This document shows positions 25,932-37,251 of a stretch of DNA of 44,830 bases, piece after piece; the stretch's first letter is position 1, and each line of letters begins with the position of its first letter. The notes below the pieces were generated by a model. It was given only the letters and a program-made list of their open reading frames with translations, was not told where the DNA came from and ran no database searches. The DNA is from Phoronis australis (lineage: Eukaryota > Phoronida > Phoronidae): the NCBI GenBank assembly GCA_002633005.1, contig NMRA01000022.1:817076-861905 (forward strand), given 5' to 3'. The position numbers were made by a program, and so were the translations under genes.

Positions 25932-27660
25932 CTCTGCAGTAGAAGTTCAATAAACTCAATCCCAGTATAACTCTGCATGCAATACATGCAGCTTAGTGAG
26001 GTTTAATTCCTCACTATGATATACGTGAAAAACCCCTTTCCTTTCGGCCCACTAGAGTCACGTGTGGATCACCAAAATGCTCGATTTGTAATTCAAATGA
26101 CTCGCGCATTATAAATAAATGCAAATGTGTGCATCAAAGTAAATCAAGCGGTAGTAACCTATTATACTCTATCACATGGCTTCAGGAGGTACTTTTAATT
26201 CGCTTTCTATATCTCAGGATCAATCGCCGACCTTCCTGATCCCATATCATATCCAAACAATTATTAACGTACGGGATTTTTGAAGACGGTTGCGTACCTC
26301 CGCGACCAGACCTGGAATGTGAAGATGCTTTAGTGGTTGAATAAATATAATGGAGAGGCAAAATGAAATAAGATGGAGTGTAAAGCCTTCTTTCATTCTC
26401 CTGCAAAACAGCATGTATAAGGTCTCAATGACTTGAGATTCTATTTGCTTTGTACTGCTGACGAATAAACATGCATTTCATAGTCCATTTTATTTTCCTT
26501 AAAGTTGTATTTCACGCCTTTAGGTGGCAAAAAGAAAACGAAAATCGGATTAGGCCTTCTGCTCTCATAAAATCAGCCTCAAAATATCCCTGATGGGATT
26601 AGATTCCATTTCTGTTATCGACGAATTCTCATTATCTGTGATTTTAATTGCCGGTTCATTCGGCAACAATTGCAAAATCCAATGAACCCGATAATATTTA
26701 TGAGCCCCTGAAAGCTCTTAAATTAAGTGTTCCACACTGAATGCTTAAACAGGGGCGAATTGCAGCTTCGAAATTTGAAGTTTCAATGAGTATGTATTCT
26801 GGTCCCCTCCCAAAATTCCTCAAAAATTCAGAGAATGGGATTTTCAGTCTTGTCCTGTCCTCTGTGCAAAGGCCTTTAATTAATTTTTACATTTCTACAC
26901 CCAGAAAGCGTGAGCATTATCAAAAGAATGATGTCTCTCAACTGGAAATAGATGTCGCCGTAGTGTAAAATATAATTTCCGTCGGAGTTAAACGTTATAT
27001 GCACATGGTGTGTGCAAATTCCAGTGATACTGCCAATCATTCTCGAGTTTAAAGTCATGTGACTTGCCGTGTGACTCAAATCCATGTATGCGCAGATAAC
27101 GTTCACTGACAAGTGAAATTCGAAAATACCTGAAATGTTTCAAATGGTGTGCGTATTGACCTCGCCAAGTCCAGGACACCTCGGGTATTTCCGAAACCTC
27201 AAATTTAAAGCCACGTAAAAGCTCGCGGCAGGCGTCAGTTCCGGATGGTCTTTATAAGAGGCACTCTGATTTCAATTTGAATGTTGGCGTAGTCTTGTAC
27301 AATTTTAAAACAGGCAGATACTGCCACCAAATTAGTGCAAAGAACAAAGACTGTTGTTTCCCTTTACGGTTTTTTGTTGGGGAGGGTGAGAGTGTGGCAG
27401 GGACGAGAAAGGGGGACGGGAGAAAGAGATGGCGAAACAATATGTTTACTAACTTGTATCCAATTAGCAAATGCCGCTTCACTGAGCCTGGACCAGCAAT
27501 ATAAATGTGAAAGAAGTAATAAATAATTCTGCTATCAAATTCATTCATTGAACATGTGGTATTAATATCATACCGTAATTTCTCCTTAGTCAAGAATCAA
27601 TTGGTGCTACATTAACAGCACTCCACTAGATGATAGCGTGCAACCTTAAAATGGCAAATA
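25932..27660. other. Intergenic region
   Basis: No supported gene. Several short open frames show no recognisable domain, and their composition follows the AT-rich background. Confidence 0.65.
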
Positions 27661-27666
27661 AACAAG

Positions 27667-27678
27667 CACACACACACA

Positions 27679-27725
<47 letters not shown>
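27667..27725. repeat. (CA)n microsatellite
   Basis: Nearly pure CA dinucleotide tract with one ccc interruption, followed by a short cgcacgcgc segment. Confidence 0.97.
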
Positions 27726-27729
<4 letters not shown>

Positions 27730-28379
27730 GCGCTTACTTACACGCATACACAAACACTGCGTGCGCGCGTATGTGTACGTGTTCGGCGAATAGATGTGTA
27801 ATGTGTTGTGTAATAAAGCGCAATGTAAATGGGTAGACATAGTTAAAGGAGAAACAAGTTGAATAATTATCTTAAATTTTGTTCTTGTACTGTGTCGAAA
27901 GTCCAGTAGACGAGTGGATATTTATCTTATCTAGAGCTGAAGAGGCTGTTTGATTTTCATTAATGATTCCAGGAATGTGAAATCGCAAATAGTGAGTTGT
28001 CATATTTGTTTTGTAAAATGCAATCGTGTAGGTAAGAAATGTTAAAATAAAGTTTCCTCTGAGTTTCAGTAAACTATATGGTATGTTGTTTCGGTTGTGA
28101 AATTATTTTGAAAGTAATGTGAAAGTTGATTGCGTAAAAACTTGTATTTCAAGCAGGATATACCAAGAATGTGTTGAAACAGACGTATTTTTGTCAAAAA
28201 TTGCATATTAGATTGGTATTGCAATGTAACGTGAGTTGCTGATTACTCTTAAAGCTCTGAAGAAGTTTGGCAAATGTTTCTTGAGTTAAACGAGTACACC
28301 ACAAGTTTGGGCATTTTTTGTCCCCACCCGATTAGGATGTTCTGACTGAAATAAAGTGACGACAAATGTTATTCCAAAA
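27730..28379. other. Intergenic region before the retroelement remnant
   Basis: AT-rich. It may contain the more degraded 3' part of the minus-strand retroelement (the YADD region), but no motif could be read with confidence. Confidence 0.5.
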
Positions 28380-28990
28380 ACCTTTCCTTTAACTGTTTAT
28401 AGCAAGGTTAGTCAATAATAAGAAAAAAAGGTACTGAAATTGACTTTGAGGTACACCTGTGATGGCAGATGACTTTTGGGAGAGGGTTGTCAAAAAGACA
28501 TACTGCAGTCGATGGGTTTGTAATATCTGAAGAATAAAGGGCTGGCTTCAGTTATACCGTAAAATGAAAGTTTGTCATGTCTACCATGGTATGTTGTACC
28601 AAAGGCTTTGGAAAGGTCTAAGAGATGGTTATTGGGTTTATTCTGGCACTGATTCACACGTCTGCTATTTGTGCCTCTGAGTTATAGTGTTGCGTATTCT
28701 GTAGATCTCAATTTCTGAAAACCATATTTTGATTTTCATACAAGAGATTAGTTGTATTAAGGTAGTCATGAATTAAAGTGATGGCGTGCAATGTTTTAAA
28801 AATGAGAAGAAAAGAAGTATAGAAATAGGCCTGTAGTTGTTATATCTAAGTTACTTCCTTTGCATAAAGGCTCAACTTTCAAATAAGTTTGGAAATTACC
28901 TGGCTGATGAAAGTAGGGAGGGAGTGAATTGACGTTGGCCGGAGTAATCAATTTCATAACTTTGGTAGACTAAGACAACGAAGACACACC
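28380..28990 (-). pseudogene. Decayed non-LTR retrotransposon reverse transcriptase
   Basis: Minus-strand translation, read across stops and frame changes, gives reverse transcriptase blocks in the right order and spacing: YLNTTNLLYENQ (28722-28768), LLDLSKAFG (28597-28626), KLSFYGI (28553-28576) and ITGVPQ (28447-28464) followed by a hydrophobic stretch. This is the fingers/palm pattern of CR1/Jockey/L2-type LINEs (..LLY..QYGFR, LDLSKAFDTVDH, KL..YGI, GVPQGS). The canonical D after KAF is replaced, there are in-frame stops, and the endonuclease and catalytic YADD are not readable. It is inactive. Confidence 0.75.
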
Positions 28991-29099
28991 ACATGTAACC
29001 TTACCCCTTACAGCGACCAAAAGGCGAACAAATGGTTAACGTTTATTTAACTTCCTACAAAAGGAAGTGTGTATAAGAAATACATTTTTTCTATCTGTT

Positions 29100-29390
29100 A
29101 AGGCAAAAGGAGCTATTCTACAACTTTTTATTTTCGTGAAAGATTAACTTCCGCACACCTTTTCTATTTTTTGAGAAACTTCTCAAATTATGAAGGACTG
29201 GTGCAAAAGGAACCATTTTACACATTTTCAATTTTGCGAAATATCACCGTTCACAAACTTTTTGTTTTCTAAAGATTATTATTGTAATAACAGCTGAAGG
29301 AGCAAAGGCAATGAATACTTTTGCACTTTTTCAATTTTATGTATATCGTCTTTCGCACCCCTTTTGTTTTTCAGAAGTTCCAGATAGTGC
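29100..29390. repeat. Degenerate tandem repeat, about 100-bp period
   Basis: Three diverged units, each with a 'gcaaaagg' start, a 'ttttcaattttgcg/tttatttttcgtg' middle and a 'cacaccttttctattttttga'-like end (near 29160, 29255 and 29355). The modular look recalls the nested-repeat family, but the sequence is different. Confidence 0.5.
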
Positions 29391-31889
29391 AAATTTAAAA
29401 AAGTGCAAAAGTACTACTTCCGCATCTTCACATCACTTTCACACAGTGTTTAGTTTAGGAAAGACCATGTTTTTCAATTAAAATACATACTTTCACATGC
29501 TTCACTTCAAGTCTCGCGTGACAATTCGTGGCCATTTTTACGATTAGAGACTCGTGTGACCTAAGTCCCGTCCACGCACAAACTTAACCTAGAACAATTT
29601 CAGAAGAGCAACTGTCCCCACTTTAAGCGGAGCGTCCATACAAATTTATATGATAACTAGATAGCAAAGATCACAGTTCGAGTGGCTGATTTTTACGTTA
29701 TCACTGGTCTGGGTCAATGAAAGCTCTTGTTTGCAGCCTTTCTCAAGACACTTGAAAAAGGCATAACTGACAGAAGGCACACTCGATTTGGTTCCTCAGT
29801 GATGACTGAAGAAGTTCAACAAAGCCATGTGCCTTGCTATGTCCACCCGAAAAAATTTGAGTAGTCAAAAATGACACAAAAACTGCAATTTCCACTTCTT
29901 GAAGGGTACCTGGATTCGCGCCAAAAATTCAACACCAATCGAGGATGTGCTCTGAAAATGTAGGGACGTATCCGTATACGGATATATAAGGCAGAGGTCA
30001 AATTCATTTACTCAAAACAATTTCGAAGAACTACTGAAAACCACTCGTGACAATCACGCCCCATTTACTCCACAAAATTGGCGTCAAACCTGACCCACTC
30101 CGTTTTCTTAATTTGGGGAGGGGGGGCATCTACCGTGGCATTAGACCAGGCGGAAGTTGTCGCTCTGCACATGCGGACCAATGCAAAAAAAGCGGGAGTT
30201 AGGGTCTTAACCGGTATGTTAAACTTTTTCACATGTGTACCGTTGTCAAGATTTTCACTGACTGCTTTGTCTTCTGTAATAAAGAAAACATTTCGCTGCT
30301 AGAAGCTAAAAGACTTCAATTATGCTTCTCTGATATTGTTATACTCAAAAATCAATAAAGAATGAAAGAAAATATTCGAGGATTCGTTCAACAAACTCAC
30401 AGGAAACAACCTGAATTTGTTCCGTTTGGCGAATAGGCTCAGCCTAATGCCCACTTTCAAAGCCTTGAGGTTGTTTTTCATAAAATACTGCTGAAGGAAG
30501 TGTTGTAAAAACGACAGTAATCTATTTTTAAAAACTTGTGGTAATTCTTTGTAGACGTTAAAATATGACGACATTCGGATACTACGACATTTACAATAAG
30601 TGGTCATGTTTCAACCGTGAACAAATCCACAGATTTAAAACTCAGGCGCATGACACGGACTGGACGACAATAAAAGAAACACGGTCTCACAGTTACAAAT
30701 GTACAAGAGGTACGAAGTGCTAGTTCTGTGCATCGTTTGTATCATCCCGGTGCCCGAAGAGCTCGATACACCTGGACAAGCAGGTTGTCTCTGGAAGACC
30801 AAGCTGTCCCTAGAATAGATTCTGACTAGTTGCATGATGACTAACGTCTGCAAAACGCTTGCTAAAATCCGCACCAGTGTCTTTCATTACCATCTAATTG
30901 TGCTTAAATATACCCTGCTATTTATCGCGTTGGATTTGACTCAGCGGTTGCAATATTATTCCACAAGGACAGTCCGGTTAGCGAGCGCTCCATAGAGGAT
31001 GGAGATACGACCGACCTCTGTATACAGCTAGGCACTCGGCAAACATTGAAAGTAGTATTTCCGTTGGAGGTTGAGATTTATCTATGGACTATCTATTGCC
31101 TTATCGATACAGCACCTTAACGATATTTTAAATTGACACTTACGGAAATTAGAGTGGAAATCTGCTTCATTCCATTTGTTTTCACGATGAAATATTCTAT
31201 CGAAGATCGAGTATCGCAGTTGCCACTAACGTCTCAAAATAACAACTGACTCGATTTTATCAACTATAAAAACCATATAGAATTTATTTTTTGATTTTCC
31301 AAATATTTGGGCATCAAAAAGTGCGCTTATTAATCTTTGACTTTAACGTTAACTAGAAGCGAAGTGTAATAACTGATTGTATAAACGTTCTGCAAACGGT
31401 ACACGTCAACGACCACATGCTACTTCATTTAAAAACGATTTAAAAACTGATTGAATAAAAATGTTTCCGCTGAATAACATTCATTCTTTGAATCAGAACA
31501 CTGATATCCCAGAGCAGTATCAAAATGAACACAGAGTTCCACAAACTACGTTTCTCTGTACAGTCACATCATGTTAGTAAATCAAATAATTTCGAAAAGT
31601 GCATACTTTGTATATATGTGAATTTCTTTCAAGAACGACACATACGGCACGGTTACTTCCGCCGGCGTTTTCCCCTACATAGAATTTGAATTCTCAACTG
31701 CCTTTGTATGAAGTATATTATTAGTTCAAGTAGAAGAGAAATGTATATATTTGGGTAACTCTGGAATATCATATCTCAGAAATGACTGATCGGAGTCATG
31801 TGAACCTTTCAGATAATATACTTAACGTGCTATTCTCCAAAACGCTAACTCCTACGGTTTATCGAAAATACGACCTTTTAATTTCCAGA
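29391..31889. other. Gene-poor region
   Basis: About 2.5 kb in which I recognise no gene. An open frame at 30078-30302 has no ATG-like start or domain. The minus-strand frames around 30320-30874 are also unrecognised. Confidence 0.6.
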
Positions 31890-32160
31890 AAAATGTTGCA
31901 TAAAACGAAAACGAGATAATTTAAAAAACTTGAACGTTTATACCAAGCGAAATTTTATCACTTGGTTGTTATATTTTGTTTGCCAAGAATGTACAATTCT
32001 GTTAGCGCATGGTCGCAAAGATTCGTATAAGGTTACTAAATAAATTAAATTCTGCAACTTTTCTGCTTTCGAGAAATGTAATTATTCGTGTACTGAGCTA
32101 AAATCCATATTTTTGTAGACAAATGGCTAAATGTACAGACTTGTCGTTAATTTACTACAG
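31890..32160 (+). repeat. Dispersed repeat, second family, copy 1
   Basis: Aligns with 41845-42150 in the same orientation: aaaacgaaaacga near the start, then acttgg..gttat..ttgttttgcca, aaattctgca, and gtactgagctaaa..tttttgtaga..acagacttgtc at the end. Probably an old transposon part; no ORF. Confidence 0.6.
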
Positions 32161-33144
32161 AACGCGAAGAAAAAAGTGATGGAGTGTGTCTACGTGCGTC
32201 TTTGCCTCCTACGCTACTGCACAAGTTAGTTGCAGTGGTGACGTGCCCTATTGCTGTATGCTGATTGGCTAAACTCGCTCGCCCAATGTGTTGACACTAG
32301 TTACACTAACACGAAGAAAATATTAAATTAAGTTCAACGTTCTGAACATAAATATTTTTCAATGAAATTTAGTAACATTCCAGTAAGTTGTTGAAATTTT
32401 AACTTTTATTATACCGTTTCATTTGTCAGATTTCCAATATTTTCATGGAAAACAGCCCAATGAACAAGTAAATGCCACTACTAAGGTTGGCAATTCAAAA
32501 ATAAGACTTCTAATAATTTTCCGTTCCATGTTTGACAATCCCTGAAAATTTTTTGAACAACAGTTATAAGGTAAATAGATTTATTAAGCAAGCTGGTCAT
32601 ATACATATAATACAATATTGGTATGATCAAAATGACACTTCCACGCCTAGGGAAACTTCGACAATTTTCCCTGAGATTTAAATTATCCACACTTTCTTGT
32701 GAGAAAGGATTGTTGGATTTCTTCACTGCAGACCAGGATCGCTGGGATACTAAACTTTTTACATTAAATTAACCTAAGTGTAACTCGTAAATAGTAAACT
32801 TATGAACTAGTCTTGAAACAGACAAAAGTGATGTGTTGGAATCCATCATATTCAATTTATTTAACATTGAACAGGGAATGTTTATATCTCAAACAGCATA
32901 TTTTTATGACATAAACCGTGAAACTAATGGCCAGTAACATATCCTTTAAATACTAAATCTGTGTACCCTGATGGTTAACGTTCAAACATTATGACAACCC
33001 TTGCAACCAACGAAGTGCATACTTTCAGGAATACTGAGGAGCAAGTTGCAGATTGAACTTGATTAGCAGAAGGTTCCCGGCACCGAATTTCCATCCCCAA
33101 TCCACAACAGGCATTTCACCACCTACTATTCGTGAATTAGGAGT
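32161..33144. other. Intergenic region
   Basis: AT-rich; no gene or convincing repeat seen. Confidence 0.65.
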
Positions 33145-33430
33145 GGCATGCGCGGACCCAGCCCAAAATGAGGAGGGGGCTCGAATTTTGAGAATGTGAA
33201 CCATTTACTAAGATTCACGGGGTAAGTTTAGCGTTATGAATTGTGCATTCGCCAAATGTTGATAGTTCCTGCCTTTTTAGTGGTCTTCGACCTCGTTTTC
33301 TACTTTTCTCGAAGTTTTGTTTTTTTGGTCACTTCGCCAAATGGGGGGAGGGGTAAAGCTTGGGATCCGTACGGACCCCTCACGCCCGCCATAGGTGGAC
33401 GCAGCCCCCCGATCCTCCCTGTTGAATGGT
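33145..33430. repeat. G/C-run-flanked segment, possible transposon remnant
   Basis: It starts gcgcggacccagcccaaaat followed by a G-rich run, resembling the ggggcggatccaggattttg ends at 212 and 44794. The far side has a C-rich segment ending gcagccccccgatcctccct. Boundaries are uncertain. Confidence 0.35.
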
Positions 33431-34774
33431 AGTGCAATCTGAGGCTGTGACGCAAGAGGAATTATACCAGGCGGAAGTGATAACCGTACTCGTAGCAGTT
33501 TCACACGTTCACTTTCAGGATTAAAATATCCGGCTCATCATATTTTCGATAAAAAGTTGTTTCCGGACTTGGGAAAAACGGCCAATCCGGATGTGCCCGA
33601 CGTCACACGGCGGCGCTTAGCGGGTCTCTAGTATTTTTCTCCGACCATTAGTAACGTCTAACTTGATACCAGGGATTTCTATTCATTTTTGAAAGACGGC
33701 GGACTCGTAACATCTTCAAGTTTGAGTATTTCGTTAATTGCCGATACATTCCTCATAGTAACGAAGGGAATTGAGGCACCCCGTTTTGGTGTATGGCAAG
33801 CAGCGGCGAGCAAGACGAATTGACGTAAACGTTTCTGGCTAACAAGGAGCCGTCATCAAGTCTAGTGAAAGGATGGTAAAACCCGTTTTGGAAGGTTTGC
33901 CAAACGTTGGTGCACGCTGCATTGTTGGTATCTTACCAAATCTATTAATGCATTATTCAACCCGAAAACTATTTCATATTGTTTCATCATTCGATTTTGT
34001 GTTTTGAACGGCGGCCTTTCCCTCAAGTGTCGTTGATTCACCTTAAGCATTAGTGAGATTTGTTAATTTAGAAGACCTTGTAAGGAATCGAAACCATTCA
34101 AGCAATGCCGCTGACGCCCACATGTTCTTTAGCTGTTCAAACAGAACTACTTTCCCCCAATCAACACGTCCGTCATGGAACACCCTTTTAAATGTCTAGC
34201 CCAAAGAACGTTTGGTGGGGTCTCGATAAGAATTGATTGATCACGTAGGCCTTGTGTTTACAGAGTCCGGCTAGTGTGTTTATTGAGTCCGCCCACTGAA
34301 TTGTTTTGACACCGTGCACCTTCACACAGAGACATCAGTGAGCACGCAAGGAAACATCGATCTGAGAATCGGCTTGTGAACTCACCAGGGACGCTGCCCA
34401 CTGTCACAGCGCCACCTACATCGGCTAAACACTTCTCGAGCAATGAACAGGAATGTACAGAGACATGCAACGGGACAACATTAAGTAGGAGGAAGCGTGA
34501 CTATATGACTGATTTTAAAGCAGAAAATATACGACTTCTGATATTAAGTGATTTTAAACAATATTGACTTTCAAAATTTACAGAGACCCGGCGTGCGTTC
34601 CGGACACCGCGAGAACCTCACAAAAACGCAAGACCACACAAGACTGTTGCATAGTGAGTGGGCCTTAATTAAGAGAGTTTCTGGTTCCATTAAGCTCTGC
34701 ATGGGGCTGATCACAGAAAAAGAATTTCCTAAACAATATTGTCACTTTAAGTGGATTTAAGTGGTAAAATCACG
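33431..34774. other. Intergenic region
   Basis: No gene supported. A GC-richer patch around 33570-33625 (cggatgtgcccgacgtcaca) could be regulatory, but nothing confirms it. Confidence 0.5.
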
Positions 34775-34950
34775 GACCTTGATTTCAGCGAATGTCTGGC
34801 AGACGATACTTGGTGATTTGAAGTAAATTACAAAAAACACAACGAATATTATCGTTTTATAGCTCTGGTCAACGCCAATACTTCGAAAAGTCTATCACAT
34901 TCAACGATAATCCCCAAAATGCGTAAAATGATAACGTAGTCCTTTTAATT
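34775..34950. repeat. Dispersed repeat, copy 2
   Basis: Counterpart of 25285-25480 in the same orientation; similarity ends just before the (CA)n tract. Confidence 0.65.
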
Positions 34951-34961
34951 GCTCGTCCGGC

Positions 34962-34963
<2 letters not shown>

Positions 34964-35014
<51 letters not shown>

Positions 35015-35057
35015 NATCATCATCTCATCATCATCATCATCATCTCATCATCATCAT
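34964..35057. repeat. (CA)n followed by (ATC)n microsatellite
   Basis: About 50 bp of CA repeats up to an undetermined base (35015), then atc/atctc repeats. The n probably reflects sequencing or assembly difficulty, so the length is unreliable. Confidence 0.95.
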
Positions 35058-35490
35058 CTTGGACCCTGTACACAAACTTCAAATAATAACGAAAAGCGCA
35101 CCCTGGGAACCGAATTTGTGAACATATTTGTTAACAACATCACCTCGTCAAATAATGTGAGTTCAGATGAAATCTTAAAGCCTAGAATAATGATAACTTA
35201 ATATGACATACGCGTCGTCACAATATTTTTGCAAAAAGACCAAAGTATATTTTTGGCTATTTGGACGCCAAAGATCAGAAAACGGACAGAACGTCGAGAA
35301 GCATTTTTTCGCGGATGCATGTTGGCTTAAGCTGGAAAAATCAACGAAACGACAAACATTTCGACTTGTTTGTCGGATAAACTCTAGAATGATCCGATAA
35401 CGTTCGAGTTTAAAGCCTGGTACGCGTTTTCTAATCTATTCATTTTATCAATATCATTTCAGTATAGCTCGTTAGCAGCCCTTCGATAAC
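35058..35490. other. Intergenic region
   Basis: No gene recognised. The short open frame at 35203-35400 has no identifiable domain. Confidence 0.6.
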
Positions 35491-35661
35491 ACAAACTTCG
35501 TTGAAAAGACGACTAAACTTTTTGTTTGAAAGCTTGATACAGAACCTCTCGTAGCGTCGAAACAATATCCTTTCTTCGGGTGTGCAGCTACATAACACTA
35601 CGAGCGACTCTGCATCAAGCTTTCAAACAAAAACTTTAGTCGTCTTTTCAACGATGTTTGA
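35491..35661. mobile_element. Hairpin MITE with likely target-site duplication
   Basis: Arms of about 65 bp: gttgaaaagacgactaaa and tttgtttgaaagcttgat on the left recur inverted on the right with few changes, around a loop of about 40 bp. The flanking ataac (35486-35490 and 35662-35666) may be a 5-bp target duplication. The arms are well preserved, so it is probably younger than the other inverted elements here. Confidence 0.75.
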
Positions 35662-35962
35662 ATAACAAATGGAAAGATTAATTCGGAAATCCAAAAGCCG
35701 TTTATCCCGAATGGACAGGTGAACGGAAATCACTTTACAATAAGCTCATTATGGTCAACTAGTTGTTCGAATTACACGATGCCTCCATATCTTTATTTTA
35801 AATGAGTTTCTTTAATTTCATAAATTTTGCTCAACGTCTTTAAAAGAGAGGAAGCAACTCATACACCAACCCACAAACTCGTGCACGCACTCACAAGCAC
35901 GGGTTCCTCTCCACTCCTACAACAAAACACGGTGACCCACTCACAAACTCGTGCGAGGAGTT

Positions 35963-36982
35963 CAGGCCCGTAGCCAGGATTACGCAAGGGGTGGTTCGGG
36001 GCGACGGCCCCGGGCATCCACATGGGGGGTGGGAAACCACTCGATTAACAAACTGTTTAAAATGGCGACTAATTCGTAGTTACATTGAATAAAGTTTCTA
36101 TTTTATGTTTCAGTTTTAACTTTTCTTAGTATTAGGGTAGATAGAGGGCCATCCAGTAAAATATCGCCGCAGGCATCACCAGACTTCTGCACGATACTGC
36201 TAACAATTCCTCTGTAATGTTGTCATCTACTAACCGTTTATGCAAGCGAGCACGAGTTCTCTGTTGTTGGACGTAACCTCGTCACCAACAACGGAATAAA
36301 TTTTGGATCTTATATTTCCTTTAAAACGTACGTTTGTGTGACGTGTTTACAAATGATCTCGAAATTTCATTTTGAATGTAAGCCGAAATATACATGTCGT
36401 TCTCCATTTTCTGTAAATGTTTCATCGTAGGTATACTTTTCTAGATAGCCGTTACATTCTGCCAATTCTTCAGCGTCAATGGAATACACTGACAGCCGCA
36501 ATGAAAAATCGCTTTAGCTGTCTACTTCAGATTGTGTCTATTTTCCTTTATCTACGCGTTCACCTTTCTGTATAAGACTACGTCAGTACCGTTTTACGAA
36601 TTTCTGACGTTGGACACCTCTTACATCAAGCCTGTTGCACGTATGAAGTGTGCCAGGTCGTGCACTATACTGATTTGCTGTCAGCCAACGTGAGAAACTT
36701 TTTTCATTGACCAAAGATTTGTTGACAGACCTAGGCATTCTTGTTTCAGAATACTGTGAATAAGCAGCCGTGCTCACGTTTAGGGGTTTCTGCAGGAATA
36801 CGCGGCTAAACGTCTGGTCTTGAGCAACAAGGACTGTAGTGAAGTTACGTATGCCGAATGGAAACACATTTTTGTGGTTGGTGTTCAACTATATCCTTAC
36901 CATAGCGGATAGGTTGGGGCAGGACCTTTTCCGCGGGTTGGGGAGAGGAGGGGTTCGATCGAGCCCTCCGGCTACGGACCTG
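35963..36982. mobile_element. 1-kb DNA-transposon-like element
   Basis: The left end caggcccgtagccagg and the right end ccggctacggacctg are inverted counterparts, each backed by a G-rich (left) or C/G-rich (right) segment. The interior is AT-rich with a 101-codon minus-strand frame (36583-36888) not recognised as a transposase. No exact target duplication. Non-autonomous and old. Confidence 0.55.
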
Positions 36983-37251
36983 CACTTCACGACTGCCTGT
37001 CATTTTGGACAATCAGTGATATATCTGTTTGTAAGGAGCTGTCGTTTTCAGAGCGTAAGCCTTGTTTTTGGAGTCTGCCACCAGGTTTTCCATGTGTTTG
37101 TGTGTGGGTGAATTGTCCTAGTAACCGGACCCGTGAATCGTGGTTATGTGTGAGGAAAAATGTTTATGAGTGAGACAATCGTTTTGATTTCACTCCTTGA
37201 GACTGAACCCCACACAAGGAATTACACGAATACAAAAATCTTTGCACAGTT
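36983..37251. other. 3' flank of the GPCR gene
   Basis: Expected 3' UTR side of the minus-strand receptor. No canonical AATAAA in minus orientation was seen within this short stretch. Confidence 0.4.

Noticed and set aside
35016-35057. CRISPR-like array
   Set aside because: A plain ATC microsatellite with no spacers; no repeat-spacer array exists in the window.
36583-36888. 101-codon frame as a transposase
   Set aside because: No DDE/DDD, RNase H-like or zinc-finger motif could be recognised; kept only as a note under the 1-kb element.
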